A stretch of DNA of 64,000 bases from Clostridium chrysemydis (GCF_015234215.1 NZ_JADEKP010000010.1:1-64000), one strand, 5' to 3'. Counted from the stretch's first letter, positions 9,693-19,197 are shown. Notes: generated by a model from the sequence alone, not told the origin. Numbers and translations are program-made.

Positions 9693-11102
9693 ATGCTTAA
9701 GGATCTTTTTAGTTCATTTTTAGGACAAGGAATAATAGGATTTGGCGTTATAGCAATAATAATAGCCTTATCTATATATGGGATAGTTATTAGTTTAAGG
9801 ATAAGAAATTCATATAAAGAACTTAACTATGGATTTGAAAGGGGTAGTATCTTAAATTATGAATCAAGAGAAAAAACTTTTGAAAGTAATGTTTTAAACG
9901 AAATAGTAAAGGATTTTAAAAGTAGTGCACAAAAAGGAACAGATAATATAAATACGGAGGTATTAATATTAAAACATTTAAGAAACAATTTTAATTTAAA
10001 TGATAAGTTTATGAATATGATACCAGCAATATCAATTGCACTTGGGTTACTTGGAACATTTTTAGGGTTAACAGTTGCAATACATTCAACAAAAGGGGTA
10101 CTAGTTTCTGGGGTTAGTTCAATGGAGCTTTTCTTAAGTGAAATGGGGCTTCCACTTCAAGGTATAGCAAGTGCATTTTGGACTAGTATCTTTGGTGTTT
10201 TTGTATCTATTATATTAAACTTTATTATTTCATTAGTTAAAAGAGAAAAGGATATGTTCTTTGATACTTTTGAGGATTATTTAGATAATTTAATATATGG
10301 AGAAAACTTTTATGGTTTCGCTAAGCAATTTGAAAAGTTTAATAATACTTTAGAAAATACTATGAAAGATTTAACTAAAGAAATGCGAGCTTTATTTAGA
10401 GAAGGTGTAGAAGAACTTGTTGAAAAGATAAATAAAAATACTATAGATATGACAGAGACAGCAAAAGAGATGAGTAATTATACAGTCGAACTTAGCCGAG
10501 TTATTAAAAGTTTAGATAATACTGTGGATAGTTTTAGCATGCCTGTTGAAATATTTAAAAAATCTATAGATAATTTTGAAATTAATACAGATAAATTTAA
10601 AAATATAATGGATGATGCAACTAGTAATTTATCATTAAAGATAGATTCACTAGGAGATAAAATAATAATTTTAGAAAAGAGTATAGGTGATGAAAATGTA
10701 ATAATGACAAAATCACTTCAAACTCTTTCAGAAATTAAAGGAGATTTAGAAATTTCATATAACAGACTTGTAGAGAGCACGGAGTATATTAAAGACTCTA
10801 TAGATATAAGTTCTAACAAGTTAGAAGTTCAATTATCTAATCTTCAAGAAGGTTACGATGGATTTGAAAGAGGTCTTTTCGAATTTTTAGAAACTGTAGA
10901 TTCACTAAAGTCTGGAATAACAGAAAGTGTAACTAGTATTTTAAAACTTGAAATGGAGGATCTATCTAAAGACATAATAAGAGGATTAGATGAGTCTATA
11001 ACAGGAATAACAGAAGCTACTCAAAGTTTAAGTAAAAATACAAATACTATAGCAAAACTTGTTAAGGCAACAAACGATTGGGCTTTTGCATCTAGAGGAT
11101 AA
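9693..11102 (+). CDS. MotA/TolQ/ExbB-family channel protein with long coiled tail (ZorA-like)
   Basis: 469 residues. Membrane helices at about residues 13-35, 108-130 and 150-182; the second and third carry the small-residue-rich MotA/TolQ/ExbB proton-channel pattern (ALGLLGTFLGLTVAI and FWTSIFGVFVS). Everything after about residue 195 is a long amphipathic coiled-coil-like region with no further membrane helix. This layout, a MotA-like channel plus a long cytoplasmic tail, is that of ZorA in Zorya phage-defence systems rather than of flagellar MotA. The next gene encodes the MotB/OmpA-like partner. Together they would form a proton-driven rotor anchored to peptidoglycan. Housekeeping envelope roles remain possible. 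The start ATG at 9693 follows GAGGGGAG. Confidence 0.82.
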   Translation: MLKDLFSSFLGQGIIGFGVIAIIIALSIYGIVISLRIRNSYKELNYGFERGSILNYESREKTFESNVLNEIVKDFKSSAQKGTDNINTEVLILKHLRNNFNLNDKFMNMIPAISIALGLLGTFLGLTVAIHSTKGVLVSGVSSMELFLSEMGLPLQGIASAFWTSIFGVFVSIILNFIISLVKREKDMFFDTFEDYLDNLIYGENFYGFAKQFEKFNNTLENTMKDLTKEMRALFREGVEELVEKINKNTIDMTETAKEMSNYTVELSRVIKSLDNTVDSFSMPVEIFKKSIDNFEINTDKFKNIMDDATSNLSLKIDSLGDKIIILEKSIGDENVIMTKSLQTLSEIKGDLEISYNRLVESTEYIKDSIDISSNKLEVQLSNLQEGYDGFERGLFEFLETVDSLKSGITESVTSILKLEMEDLSKDIIRGLDESITGITEATQSLSKNTNTIAKLVKATNDWAFASRG

Positions 11103-11112
11103 AAATGATTTT

Positions 11113-11147
11113 AAAGTCACTTCTAAAATTTAAGAAGTGGCTTTTAA
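11113..11147 (+). terminator. Hairpin between the channel and OmpA-like genes
   Basis: AAAGTCACTTCT pairs with AGAAGTGGCTTT across an eight-base loop, with one G-T wobble, and is followed by TTAATTT. It may be a weak terminator or attenuator that lowers expression of the downstream gene relative to the channel gene. Confidence 0.55.
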
Positions 11148-11235
11148 TTTACATTAGAATATTTAAAGTTTAGTGATAATAAATTTAATTAAGAGAAAAG
11201 ATTTATTTAGTTAGGGAAGAATGGAGGTTTTAAAG

Positions 11236-11943
11236 ATGAAATTTAGAAGCAGAAGATATAAAAGAGAAAAAGAAGAGATGTCTTACTGGCCATCTTTTGT
11301 AGATATTATGACTACAGTCACTTTAGTTTTCTTTTTTATTATGCTTATATCAATGGCGTTATCAAGTTTATTTGTAGATAATATATCTAAGAAAAGAGAT
11401 GCTATTTATAAAGAGATTCAAAGCAAATTAGATAGTAATAATGTTAACCCTGATGTTATGTATTTTAATAAAGAAGAAGGGAAGATAGAGATTAAAACAG
11501 AGACTTTATTTGATACTGGGAAGTGGGATTTAAAAAAAGACGGTAAAAATTTAGCTAAAGAATTAAATGAAGTTTTTTATAAGATACTCAAAGATGAAAA
11601 ACTTAATAAAGAGATAGATTATATTGAAGTTGTAGGACACACTGATTATGCAGGAACAACTATAGATAATAGGAAATTATCAACAGAAAGAGCTATGAGT
11701 TTTTTAAATTCTATGGTTCCGATTAATAGTGATTTAGAAAATGGGTTTGGAGGTAAGTTTAAAGCCTCCGGTATGTCAGAGTTTGAGACAAACCCTAAAA
11801 AGGAAGATAGAGATAGAGAAGAATATTCAAAAAAAGATATGAAAGAAGTTAAAGATCAAAGAAAAATAGAAATAAAGATGGTATTTTCAAATAGGGATTT
11901 AGAAGAGGCTATAAAAAGTAGAAATTTAAAGAGGGAAAAATAG
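11236..11943 (+). CDS. MotB/OmpA-like peptidoglycan-anchored motor subunit (ZorB-like)
   Basis: 235 residues from the ATG at 11236, chosen because GGAGG sits eight bases upstream; an in-frame ATG at 11221 would place that site inside the gene. After a basic N-terminus comes a single membrane helix beginning WPSFVDIMTTVTLVF, with Asp23 at the position of the proton-carrying aspartate of MotB and ZorB. The C-terminal part is an OmpA/MotB peptidoglycan-binding domain: VVGHTDYAG near residue 135, followed by the expected LSTERA helix. It would be the fixed subunit of a proton-driven complex with the upstream channel protein. It is followed two bases later by the large helical protein. Confidence 0.85.
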   Translation: MKFRSRRYKREKEEMSYWPSFVDIMTTVTLVFFFIMLISMALSSLFVDNISKKRDAIYKEIQSKLDSNNVNPDVMYFNKEEGKIEIKTETLFDTGKWDLKKDGKNLAKELNEVFYKILKDEKLNKEIDYIEVVGHTDYAGTTIDNRKLSTERAMSFLNSMVPINSDLENGFGGKFKASGMSEFETNPKKEDRDREEYSKKDMKEVKDQRKIEIKMVFSNRDLEEAIKSRNLKREK

Positions 11944-11945
11944 TT

Positions 11946-14930
11946 ATGGGTAAGACGTTAGAGAAATATTTTAAACTTTATAAAGTACGAGATGATTTAA
12001 GGCTAAACTGTGTAATAGAATATGAAAAATTAGAAAGTGAAATTGAAAAATTTAGTCTTAACTTAAAAGGTTTAAAAGAAAACTATATAAAAAAACTTGT
12101 ATTACCTTGGATAGTATCAGATAAAGGATTTAATTATTCTAGCAAAATAATAGAGAGAGAATTAGAAAGTAATGATTCAAAAAAATATATAAAGATAGCA
12201 AATGTTTTAGAAGATATAGGTCTAATTGATAAACCTAAAATTACAGAGATAAACCCCTTAAGTGATAAAAAAGAATTAATTTTTGTAAAAGAAAATGGTT
12301 TTTTTGAGGAATTTTCTATAACTTATAGCTCAGATTCGGTTCCTTTAAATTTAGAGATAATATCAAATAGGTTAAAAAAGTATATTAAATTGGAAGTTAT
12401 AAATGGTTTAAAAGAAAGTAAGTTAAAAATAGTTTTTAAAATACCAAGGTATGAGGACATAAACAACTTAGAAGATATTATTATATTTACTGGAATAGAC
12501 CTTAGACATATTAGTTTTATAGTAAAAAGTGAGAGCAATTATTTATTAGAAGGAAAATCTTTAGATGGAAACTATATTAAAGAAAGCATAGTAGAAAAGA
12601 TTAAAAATTTAAATAATGCAAGTTCTATCTTAGAAGTAATAAAGGTTATGGAAAATGAAATAAAAAGAGAATTACCTGTAGATATATATATTGAAGCTTT
12701 TAATAGGGCTTTAGATTTAAAAGAATTTGATATAGGATTTTCTATGTTTTTAGAAGAGTACTTTTTAAAAAATCCTATAGTTTTAAAAAGTAATATAGAT
12801 TATTTAAAAGAGATGTATAAAAGAAAAATCATAACAAGCAAATCTAAAGAATTAATAAGCTATTTAAATTTAGTTTTAGAAGAGGATTTAGAAGGTAGGA
12901 AGGCTTTAATAAATTTAAAAGAATATAGTAGAGAGTTTGACTATAATTTTATAAAAGAAGTCAAGGATATTTATAAAAATTCTTCAAATAAAGAGGGGTT
13001 AAATAATGTAATAAACAAAATAATAAATTCTAAAGATATAAAGTTAGATAATGATATGGTTGATATTATTTATTCCTTTTATAAAAAAACATTAGATATA
13101 AAGGCCTTAGAAAAACTTATTCAAAATGAGGCTATTGTAAAAAAGTTAGACTTCAAATCAAAAGATAGGATTTTAATTTTGGATTTCTATAGAAAAACAG
13201 GAGTGGGAAACCTAAAAGATATATTAAGATTTTGCTGCACTAGCATAGATGAAAGTGATTATATAAAAAAGACTATGATAAAAGTAACAGAAGAAATAAT
13301 AGAGGAAAATGACACTAAGAAGAAAGAGCAATTATTTAGAGATAACTATAAAATTATATTTAAACTGAGTAAATTCAGTAAAAAGCTATATGAAGAATTT
13401 ATAGTTTATAAGCTTTATACTGAAAAAGATGGTCTAGATATATTTATATATGAAGAAGCTTTATTAAAAATAAAAGGTAGAGATTTAAAGAAAAGATTAT
13501 TAGAGCGGGTTATTGATTACTTTATTTTAGAAAGTGATGAATCAAAGTATGTGTCATATTTAAATACCTATTTAGAAGAATATCCTCTAGAAGAAGATTA
13601 TGCGTATGATTTAATAAATAAATTTAGTTTTGATTTTATATTTTTAGGTGTGTTTATAAATAGGATAAGATTTAAAGATAGAGAGTTGAAAAGAAGGGCT
13701 ATAAATAAAGTAACTAACGCTTTTATAACTTCTAAAAGGTATGAGCTTTTACCTTTAGTTATAAAAGAATATAAAAATATAAAAGCTTATGATAAAGGAA
13801 AGGAAGTTCTTATAAAATTTATTAAAAACTCTAGTTTTATAACTGAAAATATTTATGTAAGCACGATAAAAGGAATGATTGAGGTTTTAGATGAAGATAG
13901 AAAAAAAGAAGTTTATAGTGAACTTATTAAAAGATGCGATTTGCCTTTAGATATAAGAGTTAGATATTCTAATTTGATTAAAGATGAATCTAACGAAAAA
14001 ATTATAATTGATGGGTTTGAAAAGGGAAATACGGTTAGTAAAAAAGCTAAGCTTTTAGCTCTTAAAAATTATTATGAAGATGATTTGAAATTTTTAAGTT
14101 TAGTGAGATTTGGAGAAAATAGCGAAGAAATTAGAAGGCTTGTCTTAAAAAAAGCAGAAGATAAATTTAAAGATAATAAAGCATATGTAAAAGAAATTAT
14201 AGTTAATTTAGATGAAAAATCTAAAGAATCTTTAATTTTAAATAGATCTTTAGAAGATTATTATAAATATAAAGATAACTTAAATTTAGCATATATATTT
14301 GGAAATTATAAAGTGGTTTCAAGATATAGAGGGGATTTAAGTGATAGAGTAAAGGTTAAATCTTTATTTTGTGATGAAACTAATTCTGGAATAATATTTA
14401 GAAAAGGTGATTTTAAAGAAACGGTATTAAAAATTTTAAGGGAAAACTTTATAAAATACGAAACCTTTGATAAAGAATTATATATATTAGAAGAAAGTAT
14501 AAAAGATAATTCGCTTAAAGGTATTATAAGGAAAGGATTAGATATCATAAAATTACAAAAGGAATTAATTAATTCTAATTTTACCCTAACAGATTTTAGA
14601 GAAGATGCATTTATAAAAACTTCTAAATTTATCTTTCCAAGGAGAATAGAAGGGGTAATAAAATATAAAGAAAATTTATCCTTAAAGGTAGGGGAAAGGT
14701 TTAAAGATAGAATATTATTAAATGAACCAAATATAACAAATTTAATCAAAGGATATATATATAATGATATTTTAAACCTTCAAAATAAAGTAGAGATAGA
14801 AAAGTTAGGTTATTTAAAGAGTATTATTAAAAGAGAAGATTTAAATAGCTACGATAGATTATATGAAGAATTAGACTTAGTATTTAAAAATAATTTCAAA
14901 GAGGGAAGGTATGAAACAGAAGAATCGTGA
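11946..14930 (+). CDS. Large helical protein of unknown function in the motor-like operon
   Basis: 994 residues, not recognised. No membrane helix, no Walker motif, no helicase or HNH/nuclease signature that I can see. The sequence is highly charged (K, E, D, I, L, N) and reads as a long series of amphipathic helices, suggesting an alpha-solenoid of HEAT/TPR kind, with a less regular N-terminal domain of about 230 residues containing possible beta strands. It starts two bases after the OmpA-like gene and overlaps the next gene by 20 bases, so it belongs to the same operon. In Zorya systems this position is taken by ZorC/ZorD, ZorE or other effectors. This protein does not show ZorD's helicase or ZorE's nuclease motifs. 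Confidence 0.75.
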   Translation: MGKTLEKYFKLYKVRDDLRLNCVIEYEKLESEIEKFSLNLKGLKENYIKKLVLPWIVSDKGFNYSSKIIERELESNDSKKYIKIANVLEDIGLIDKPKITEINPLSDKKELIFVKENGFFEEFSITYSSDSVPLNLEIISNRLKKYIKLEVINGLKESKLKIVFKIPRYEDINNLEDIIIFTGIDLRHISFIVKSESNYLLEGKSLDGNYIKESIVEKIKNLNNASSILEVIKVMENEIKRELPVDIYIEAFNRALDLKEFDIGFSMFLEEYFLKNPIVLKSNIDYLKEMYKRKIITSKSKELISYLNLVLEEDLEGRKALINLKEYSREFDYNFIKEVKDIYKNSSNKEGLNNVINKIINSKDIKLDNDMVDIIYSFYKKTLDIKALEKLIQNEAIVKKLDFKSKDRILILDFYRKTGVGNLKDILRFCCTSIDESDYIKKTMIKVTEEIIEENDTKKKEQLFRDNYKIIFKLSKFSKKLYEEFIVYKLYTEKDGLDIFIYEEALLKIKGRDLKKRLLERVIDYFILESDESKYVSYLNTYLEEYPLEEDYAYDLINKFSFDFIFLGVFINRIRFKDRELKRRAINKVTNAFITSKRYELLPLVIKEYKNIKAYDKGKEVLIKFIKNSSFITENIYVSTIKGMIEVLDEDRKKEVYSELIKRCDLPLDIRVRYSNLIKDESNEKIIIDGFEKGNTVSKKAKLLALKNYYEDDLKFLSLVRFGENSEEIRRLVLKKAEDKFKDNKAYVKEIIVNLDEKSKESLILNRSLEDYYKYKDNLNLAYIFGNYKVVSRYRGDLSDRVKVKSLFCDETNSGIIFRKGDFKETVLKILRENFIKYETFDKELYILEESIKDNSLKGIIRKGLDIIKLQKELINSNFTLTDFREDAFIKTSKFIFPRRIEGVIKYKENLSLKVGERFKDRILLNEPNITNLIKGYIYNDILNLQNKVEIEKLGYLKSIIKREDLNSYDRLYEELDLVFKNNFKEGRYETEES

Positions 14931-15486
14931 TGAAAAAATTAAAGACATATCAAAATTATATAATAATATAACCTCAGAAGATGAGATAACTTATAATAGA
15001 TTCTACAATATATACAATTGCTTTTTTAAAAATATAAAAAAGCTTCTTGCAGTTATAATAATAATTGTAATATTTTTTATAGGTTATGGAGCATATAAAG
15101 ATTTTAAAATAAACTTAAAAGATCCTAAAAATGTTATAGAAAAGTTTTATGAGTATTCTATTAATGGGGATATAGAAAAAGCATTAGATTATGCATATGT
15201 GGATGTGAGGTTAAAAAAGAGTGAAGAAGAAGACTTTTTTAAATTAGTAAAATCATATGTATCATCAGATATATATTTTGATGTTTCTGTTTTAGATTTA
15301 AAAGAGATAGAGAATTCAAATAACTATATAACATACGAAGTAACTTATAACTTCATAGTAGATAATAAAAAATCTAAAGAACTAAAAGATAAAATAACAT
15401 TAATAAAAGAAGAAGAACTTTATAGAGTGTCGCTTTTAGATTCTTTAAAAGATAAAGGGATAGATTTAAATAGTATAGTTAAATAA
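14911..15486 (+). CDS. Single-pass membrane protein, last gene of motor-like operon
   Basis: 191 residues; starts inside the end of the 994-residue gene behind AGAGGGAAGG, so translation is probably coupled. A cytoplasmic N-terminus of about 43 residues is followed by one membrane helix (about 45-64) and an outside domain of about 120 residues. That domain begins with DPKNVIEKFYEYSINGDIEKAL, a pattern reminiscent of NTF2-like/DUF4878 lipoprotein domains. The fold assignment is a guess from pattern. Its placement suggests it is a further envelope component of the motor-like complex. Confidence 0.7.
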   Translation: MKQKNRDEKIKDISKLYNNITSEDEITYNRFYNIYNCFFKNIKKLLAVIIIIVIFFIGYGAYKDFKINLKDPKNVIEKFYEYSINGDIEKALDYAYVDVRLKKSEEEDFFKLVKSYVSSDIYFDVSVLDLKEIENSNNYITYEVTYNFIVDNKKSKELKDKITLIKEEELYRVSLLDSLKDKGIDLNSIVK

Positions 15487-15516
15487 AAAAATGCCTTATT
15501 TTTAAGGCATTTTTTT
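15485..15516. terminator. Bidirectional terminator
   Basis: 13-bp stem (15485-15497 with 15503-15515) with A-tract before and T-tract after. It serves the motor-like operon and the convergent deaminase gene. Confidence 0.85.
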
Positions 15517-15519
15517 TAT

Positions 15520-16014
15520 TTAAACTTCAAAAGCATTAAATGATAATTCTATTTTATCAACAGATGGTGTAAGTTTAGTTAACTTTACATTAGAAGCTAA
15601 GAACATTCTTTTTGATGCTTTAACTTCATCAGACTCTGCATATTTATCACTAAGATAAATAACTTCCTTAATTCCACTTTGTATAATAGCCTTTGCACAT
15701 TCGTTGCAAGGAAAAAGAGCAACGTAAAGTTTTGCATTTTCTAAAGAAACACCTCTATTATTTAAAATAGCATTAAGTTCTGCATGAACTACATAAGGAT
15801 ACTTTGTTTCTAAAAATTCGCCATCTCTACTCCACGAAAATTCATCATCTGAACAACCAAATGCGAATCCATTATAACCAACAGATAGAACTCTATTAGT
15901 TGGACTTACAATGCAGGCCCCAACTTGTGTACTAGGATCTTTGCTTCTCTTTGCAGATAATAAAGCAAGTCCCATAAAATATTCATCCCAAGATATAAAA
16001 TCTTTTCTTTTCAT
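15520..16014 (-). CDS. Deoxycytidylate deaminase (ComEB family)
   Basis: Deaminates dCMP to dUMP, feeding thymidylate synthesis. 164 residues with the zinc-dependent deaminase motifs: HAE (within VVHAELNA) and PCNEC, which supply the zinc ligands and catalytic glutamate. The N-terminal SAKRSKDPSTQVGACIV matches the family. Start at ATG 16014 behind TTAGGAGG. Single gene, convergent with the motor-like operon. A ComEB-type name is possible, but there is no competence operon here. Confidence 0.92.
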   Translation of the reverse strand: MKRKDFISWDEYFMGLALLSAKRSKDPSTQVGACIVSPTNRVLSVGYNGFAFGCSDDEFSWSRDGEFLETKYPYVVHAELNAILNNRGVSLENAKLYVALFPCNECAKAIIQSGIKEVIYLSDKYAESDEVKASKRMFLASNVKLTKLTPSVDKIELSFNAFEV

Positions 16015-16287
16015 ATTTAGACCTCCTAAATCAAGGTATAATAATTAATTACATAATTATTATACTATTATATATAACCCAAAAACAAATTAAAATGAGA
16101 TTAAGCTCTGTATAAGAAAATGAAGGGATTTAAAGATAAAAATGTATGTAGAAAAATAGTCAAACAAGTTAACTTTAAAAGGATTAAATGTTTTTTATTA
16201 TATAAAATACTAGGTGTTAAATAAGGAAAATTAAGAAAAAAACAGTGAAAAGGTATAAAAGTTTGTTTAAAAATTAACAAAAAAGTA

Positions 16288-16315
16288 TTGAATAATAAAA
16301 TAAAGGTGGTATAAT
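16288..16315 (+). promoter_or_regulatory. Strong promoter of thlA
   Basis: TTGAAT (16288-16293), 16-base spacer containing GGTGG just before the -10, TATAAT (16310-16315). The arrangement resembles the well-known strong clostridial thiolase promoter. The rest of 16016-16287 is AT-rich and holds no gene I can see. Confidence 0.8.
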
Positions 16316-16321
16316 AAGAGT

Positions 16322-16339
16322 GTGTTAAGAGTTTAACAA
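16322..16339 (+). promoter_or_regulatory. Rex-type redox operator on thlA
   Basis: GTGTTAA-GAGT-TTAACAA, an 18-base inverted repeat matching the clostridial Rex consensus TTGTTAA-N4-TTAACAA at 13 of 14 defined positions. It begins seven bases after the -10 box, so bound repressor would block initiation. Rex releases DNA when NADH/NAD+ rises. Confidence 0.72.
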
Positions 16340-16390
16340 TAATAAAATGTTAATAAAAATGTTAATTATATATTTGGGAGGTTTTACAAT

Positions 16391-17569
16391 ATGAGAGAAG
16401 TTGTAATAGTAAGTGCTGTAAGAACAGCATTAGGAACATACGGTGGAGCACTTAAAGATGTTCCAGCAGTAGACTTAGGAGCTACAGTAATAAAAGAAGC
16501 AGTTAAAAAAGCAGGAATCAAACCAGAAATGGTTGACGAAGTTTTAATGGGTAACGTAATTCAAGCAGGTCTTGGACAAAACGTTGCTAGACAAGCAACT
16601 TTAAAAGCTGGATTACCAAACGAAGTATCAGCAATGACTTTAAACAAAGTTTGTGGTTCAGGATTAAGAGCTGTAAGTTTAGCTGCTCAAATGATTAAAG
16701 CTGGAGATTGCGATGTAGTAGTTGCAGGTGGTATGGAAAACATGTCAAGAGCACCTTATGCTTTACCAACAGCTAGATGGGGACAAAGAATGGGAGACGG
16801 AAAAATGGTTGATACTATGATCAACGACGCTCTTTGGGATGCATTTAATAACTACCACATGGGAATCACTGCAGAAAACATAGCAGAGCAATGGAACCTA
16901 ACTAGAGAAATGCAAGATACTTTCTCAGCAGAATCACAACAAAAGGCAGAAGCTGCAATAAAAGCTGGAAAATTCAAAGATGAAATAGTACCAGTTGTTA
17001 TTCCTCAAAGAAAAGGAGATCCAAAAGTATTTGATACTGACGAATTCCCAAGATTCGGAACAACTGCTGAAAGCTTAGGAAAATTAAGACCAGCATTTAA
17101 AAAAGATGGTACAGTTACAGCAGGTAACGCTTCAGGAATCAACGACGGAGCTGCAGCTTTAGTAGTAATGAGCGCTGAAAAGGCTGAAGAATTAGGAATT
17201 AAACCAATGGCTAAAATCCTTTCATACGGATCAAAAGGATTAGATCCATCAATAATGGGATACGGACCATTCTATGCAACTAAGAGAGCATTAGAAGGAA
17301 CTGGATTAGAAGTTAAGGATATCGATTTAGTAGAAGCTAACGAAGCATTCGCTGCGCAAAGTTTAGCTGTAGCTAAAGATTTAGGATTCGATATGTCAAA
17401 AGTTAACGTTAATGGTGGTGCAATAGCTTTAGGACACCCAGTAGGGGCTTCAGGAGCTAGAATCCTAGTTACTTTACTTCACGAAATGGAAAAAAGAGAT
17501 GCTAAAACTGGTTTAGCAACACTTTGTATCGGTGGAGGAATGGGAACTGCATTAATCGTAGAGAGATAG
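16391..17569 (+). CDS. thlA: Acetyl-CoA acetyltransferase (thiolase)
   Basis: Condenses two acetyl-CoA to acetoacetyl-CoA, the entry step of butyrate/butanol formation in clostridia. 392 residues, as expected. Acyl-carrying Cys88 lies in [10 protein letters not shown]; the other catalytic residues are in [10 protein letters not shown] (histidine) and CIGGGMG (cysteine) near the C-terminus. Starts at ATG 16391 behind TTTGGGAGG. Codon choice is more GC-ending than in neighbours, typical of a very highly expressed gene. A strong promoter with an overlapping Rex operator lies upstream and a terminator downstream, so it is a monocistronic redox-regulated unit. Confidence 0.97.
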   Translation: MREVVIVSAVRTALGTYGGALKDVPAVDLGATVIKEAVKKAGIKPEMVDEVLMGNVIQAGLGQNVARQATLKAGLPNEVSAMTLNKVCGSGLRAVSLAAQMIKAGDCDVVVAGGMENMSRAPYALPTARWGQRMGDGKMVDTMINDALWDAFNNYHMGITAENIAEQWNLTREMQDTFSAESQQKAEAAIKAGKFKDEIVPVVIPQRKGDPKVFDTDEFPRFGTTAESLGKLRPAFKKDGTVTAGNASGINDGAAALVVMSAEKAEELGIKPMAKILSYGSKGLDPSIMGYGPFYATKRALEGTGLEVKDIDLVEANEAFAAQSLAVAKDLGFDMSKVNVNGGAIALGHPVGASGARILVTLLHEMEKRDAKTGLATLCIGGGMGTALIVER

Positions 17570-17602
17570 TAGAACCTTTCAAATAAAATAATATAAATAG
17601 AG

Positions 17603-17636
17603 ACCACATAGCATATCATGCTATGTGGTTTTTTTT
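17603..17636 (+). terminator. Terminator of thlA
   Basis: 12-bp stem (17603-17614 with 17618-17629) then eight T. Confidence 0.9.
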
Positions 17637-17639
17637 AGC

Positions 17640-18123
17640 TTTTTTAGTAGGTATTAATAATTATATTAAATGGTATATTTTCTAAATCGTAAAAGGAATA
17701 GACGTTTACTTTTAAAATTATTAAAAAAAATAGGAATAAAATAATAAAAGAATAATAAAACTACATATATGATGACAATAAACAAATGATAATAAAAACG
17801 AAATTATATGAATAAATTATTAACAAAAGGTTATAAAATCGATTTTTGTGCAACTTGTCTATAATGTTAATTCAATTGTGTCTCACAAAAAACGGAAAAT
17901 ATACCTTTTTTTATTGATAACATGACTGAATTTTCTGACAATTGAAATTTAATTTAAAAATAGTTGTAAGGTGAAGAGAAAAAGAGTAAAGTGGTTAAAA
18001 AGGGTTAAAACATAGTAAAAACACTTCAAAAAGGAATTTTATTGCCTAAAATAGACAAAAATTGAATTTCAATTAGGAAATTATCTACACTATAATGATT
18101 TAGAAAGACATAAGGAGGCGAAT
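17640..18123 (+). promoter_or_regulatory. ATP synthase operon upstream region
   Basis: Nearly 500 AT-rich bases without a supportable gene. A TATAAT at 18091-18096, with TTTCAA 18 bases upstream (18067-18072), is the best promoter candidate for the atp operon. A second TATAAT at 17860-17865 lacks a convincing -35 but could give a long leader. AAGGAGG directly precedes atpI. I see no recognised riboswitch. Confidence 0.45.
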
Positions 18124-18489
18124 ATGGTTATAGATTTAAAAAGCTTACTTAGGAACACAGCAAAGTCTAGTTTACTTGTAGTCGGCCTTGGAGTTATCGC
18201 ATTACTTATAATAAATCCAAAATACGTAGAACCTTTTGTGATAGGATTTTTAATAAGTCTTGCAAATTTCATAATAGGCGGATTGCTATCAGAAAAAAGT
18301 ATCAATTCAAAAGCTGATCTTAAGGGATTATTATTGATGGTTAGTTTTGGAATAAGAATAATCCTTGTTGCCGGTATCGGTATCTTGTTATTATTGCAAA
18401 ACCAATACAACATAATTCTTTACGTTATAGGCTATATGTCTAATTTCATTTCCCTTTTTATGGCTATTAAATATGAAGAAAGGAAGTGA
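18124..18489 (+). CDS. atpI: ATP synthase protein I
   Basis: 121 residues with four predicted membrane helices, the typical AtpI layout. Helps assemble the c-ring in the membrane and may carry magnesium. First gene of the atpIBEFHAGDC operon, behind AAGGAGGCG. AtpI sequences are poorly conserved, so the call rests on position, size and topology. Confidence 0.82.
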   Translation: MVIDLKSLLRNTAKSSLLVVGLGVIALLIINPKYVEPFVIGFLISLANFIIGGLLSEKSINSKADLKGLLLMVSFGIRIILVAGIGILLLLQNQYNIILYVIGYMSNFISLFMAIKYEERK

Positions 18490-18493
18490 TTGA

Positions 18494-19165
18494 GTGAACA
18501 GTCTAATGGATAAGGTTAGTAGCTTTATAAATAGTCTAGGAAGTGTAATAATCCAACAATGGGTTATCATAGTTTTAATCGCTATAGTTTTATGGCTACT
18601 TACTAGAAATTTAAAAGTTATTCCAGAAAGCAAAAAGCAAAACATTGTTGAGATGGGTATAGAAGGATTTAGCAACTGGGTAAAATCAACTATGGGTGAC
18701 AGTTATATAGGCTATGCACCATTTGTAGGTTCTCTTGCGATTTTCGTATTTGTTATGAACGTAACAGACCTTTTAGGGTTCAAGCCACCAACATCAGATT
18801 TCAGTGTTGCTTTAGCTTTATCATTACTTACATTCCTTATAGTTCAAATTAATTCAATAAGAGAAAATGGATTTTTTGGTTACTTAAAAGGATATGGACA
18901 TCCAACTGCAGCTCTTTTACCTATAAACATACTTGAAAGAGTAATGTTACCTGTAACATTAAGTTTCAGACTTTTCGGTAACATAACAGTTGCGGTAGTA
19001 ATAATGGAATTAGTTTATCAAGCATTAGGAAATGTAGCATGGATTGCTCAATTAGCTATCCCAGTACCACTTATGGGTTACTTTGACCTATTTGATGGAG
19101 TGCTTCAAAGTTTTATATTTACAATATTAACTATGATAAATATAAAAATGATAGCAGAAGAATAA
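18494..19165 (+). CDS. atpB: ATP synthase Fo subunit a
   Basis: 223 residues, five to six membrane helices; forms the ion half-channels beside the c-ring. The essential arginine is in the penultimate helix (LSFRLFGNITVAVV). I use the GTG at 18494 as start because AAAGGAAG lies about eight bases upstream; an ATG four codons later is an alternative. Four bases separate it from atpI. Confidence 0.93.
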   Translation: MNSLMDKVSSFINSLGSVIIQQWVIIVLIAIVLWLLTRNLKVIPESKKQNIVEMGIEGFSNWVKSTMGDSYIGYAPFVGSLAIFVFVMNVTDLLGFKPPTSDFSVALALSLLTFLIVQINSIRENGFFGYLKGYGHPTAALLPINILERVMLPVTLSFRLFGNITVAVVIMELVYQALGNVAWIAQLAIPVPLMGYFDLFDGVLQSFIFTILTMINIKMIAEE

Positions 19166-19197
19166 AAAAAACAATTTATTTTTAGGAGGAAATATTT

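Noticed and set aside
9693-11943. Flagellar stator genes motA/motB
   Set aside because: The coiled tail of more than 250 residues, the different partner genes and the absence of flagellar neighbours fit the Zorya-like or TolQ/R-like group better than a flagellar stator.
9693-15486. A canonical Zorya type I, II or III system
   Set aside because: The first two genes fit, but no helicase, HNH nuclease or other known Zorya effector motif is visible in the third or fourth gene, so the named type is not claimed.
17640-18060. A hidden gene or riboswitch before the atp operon
   Set aside because: Very AT-rich with frequent stops in all frames and no recognisable conserved RNA core; only promoter candidates are supported.
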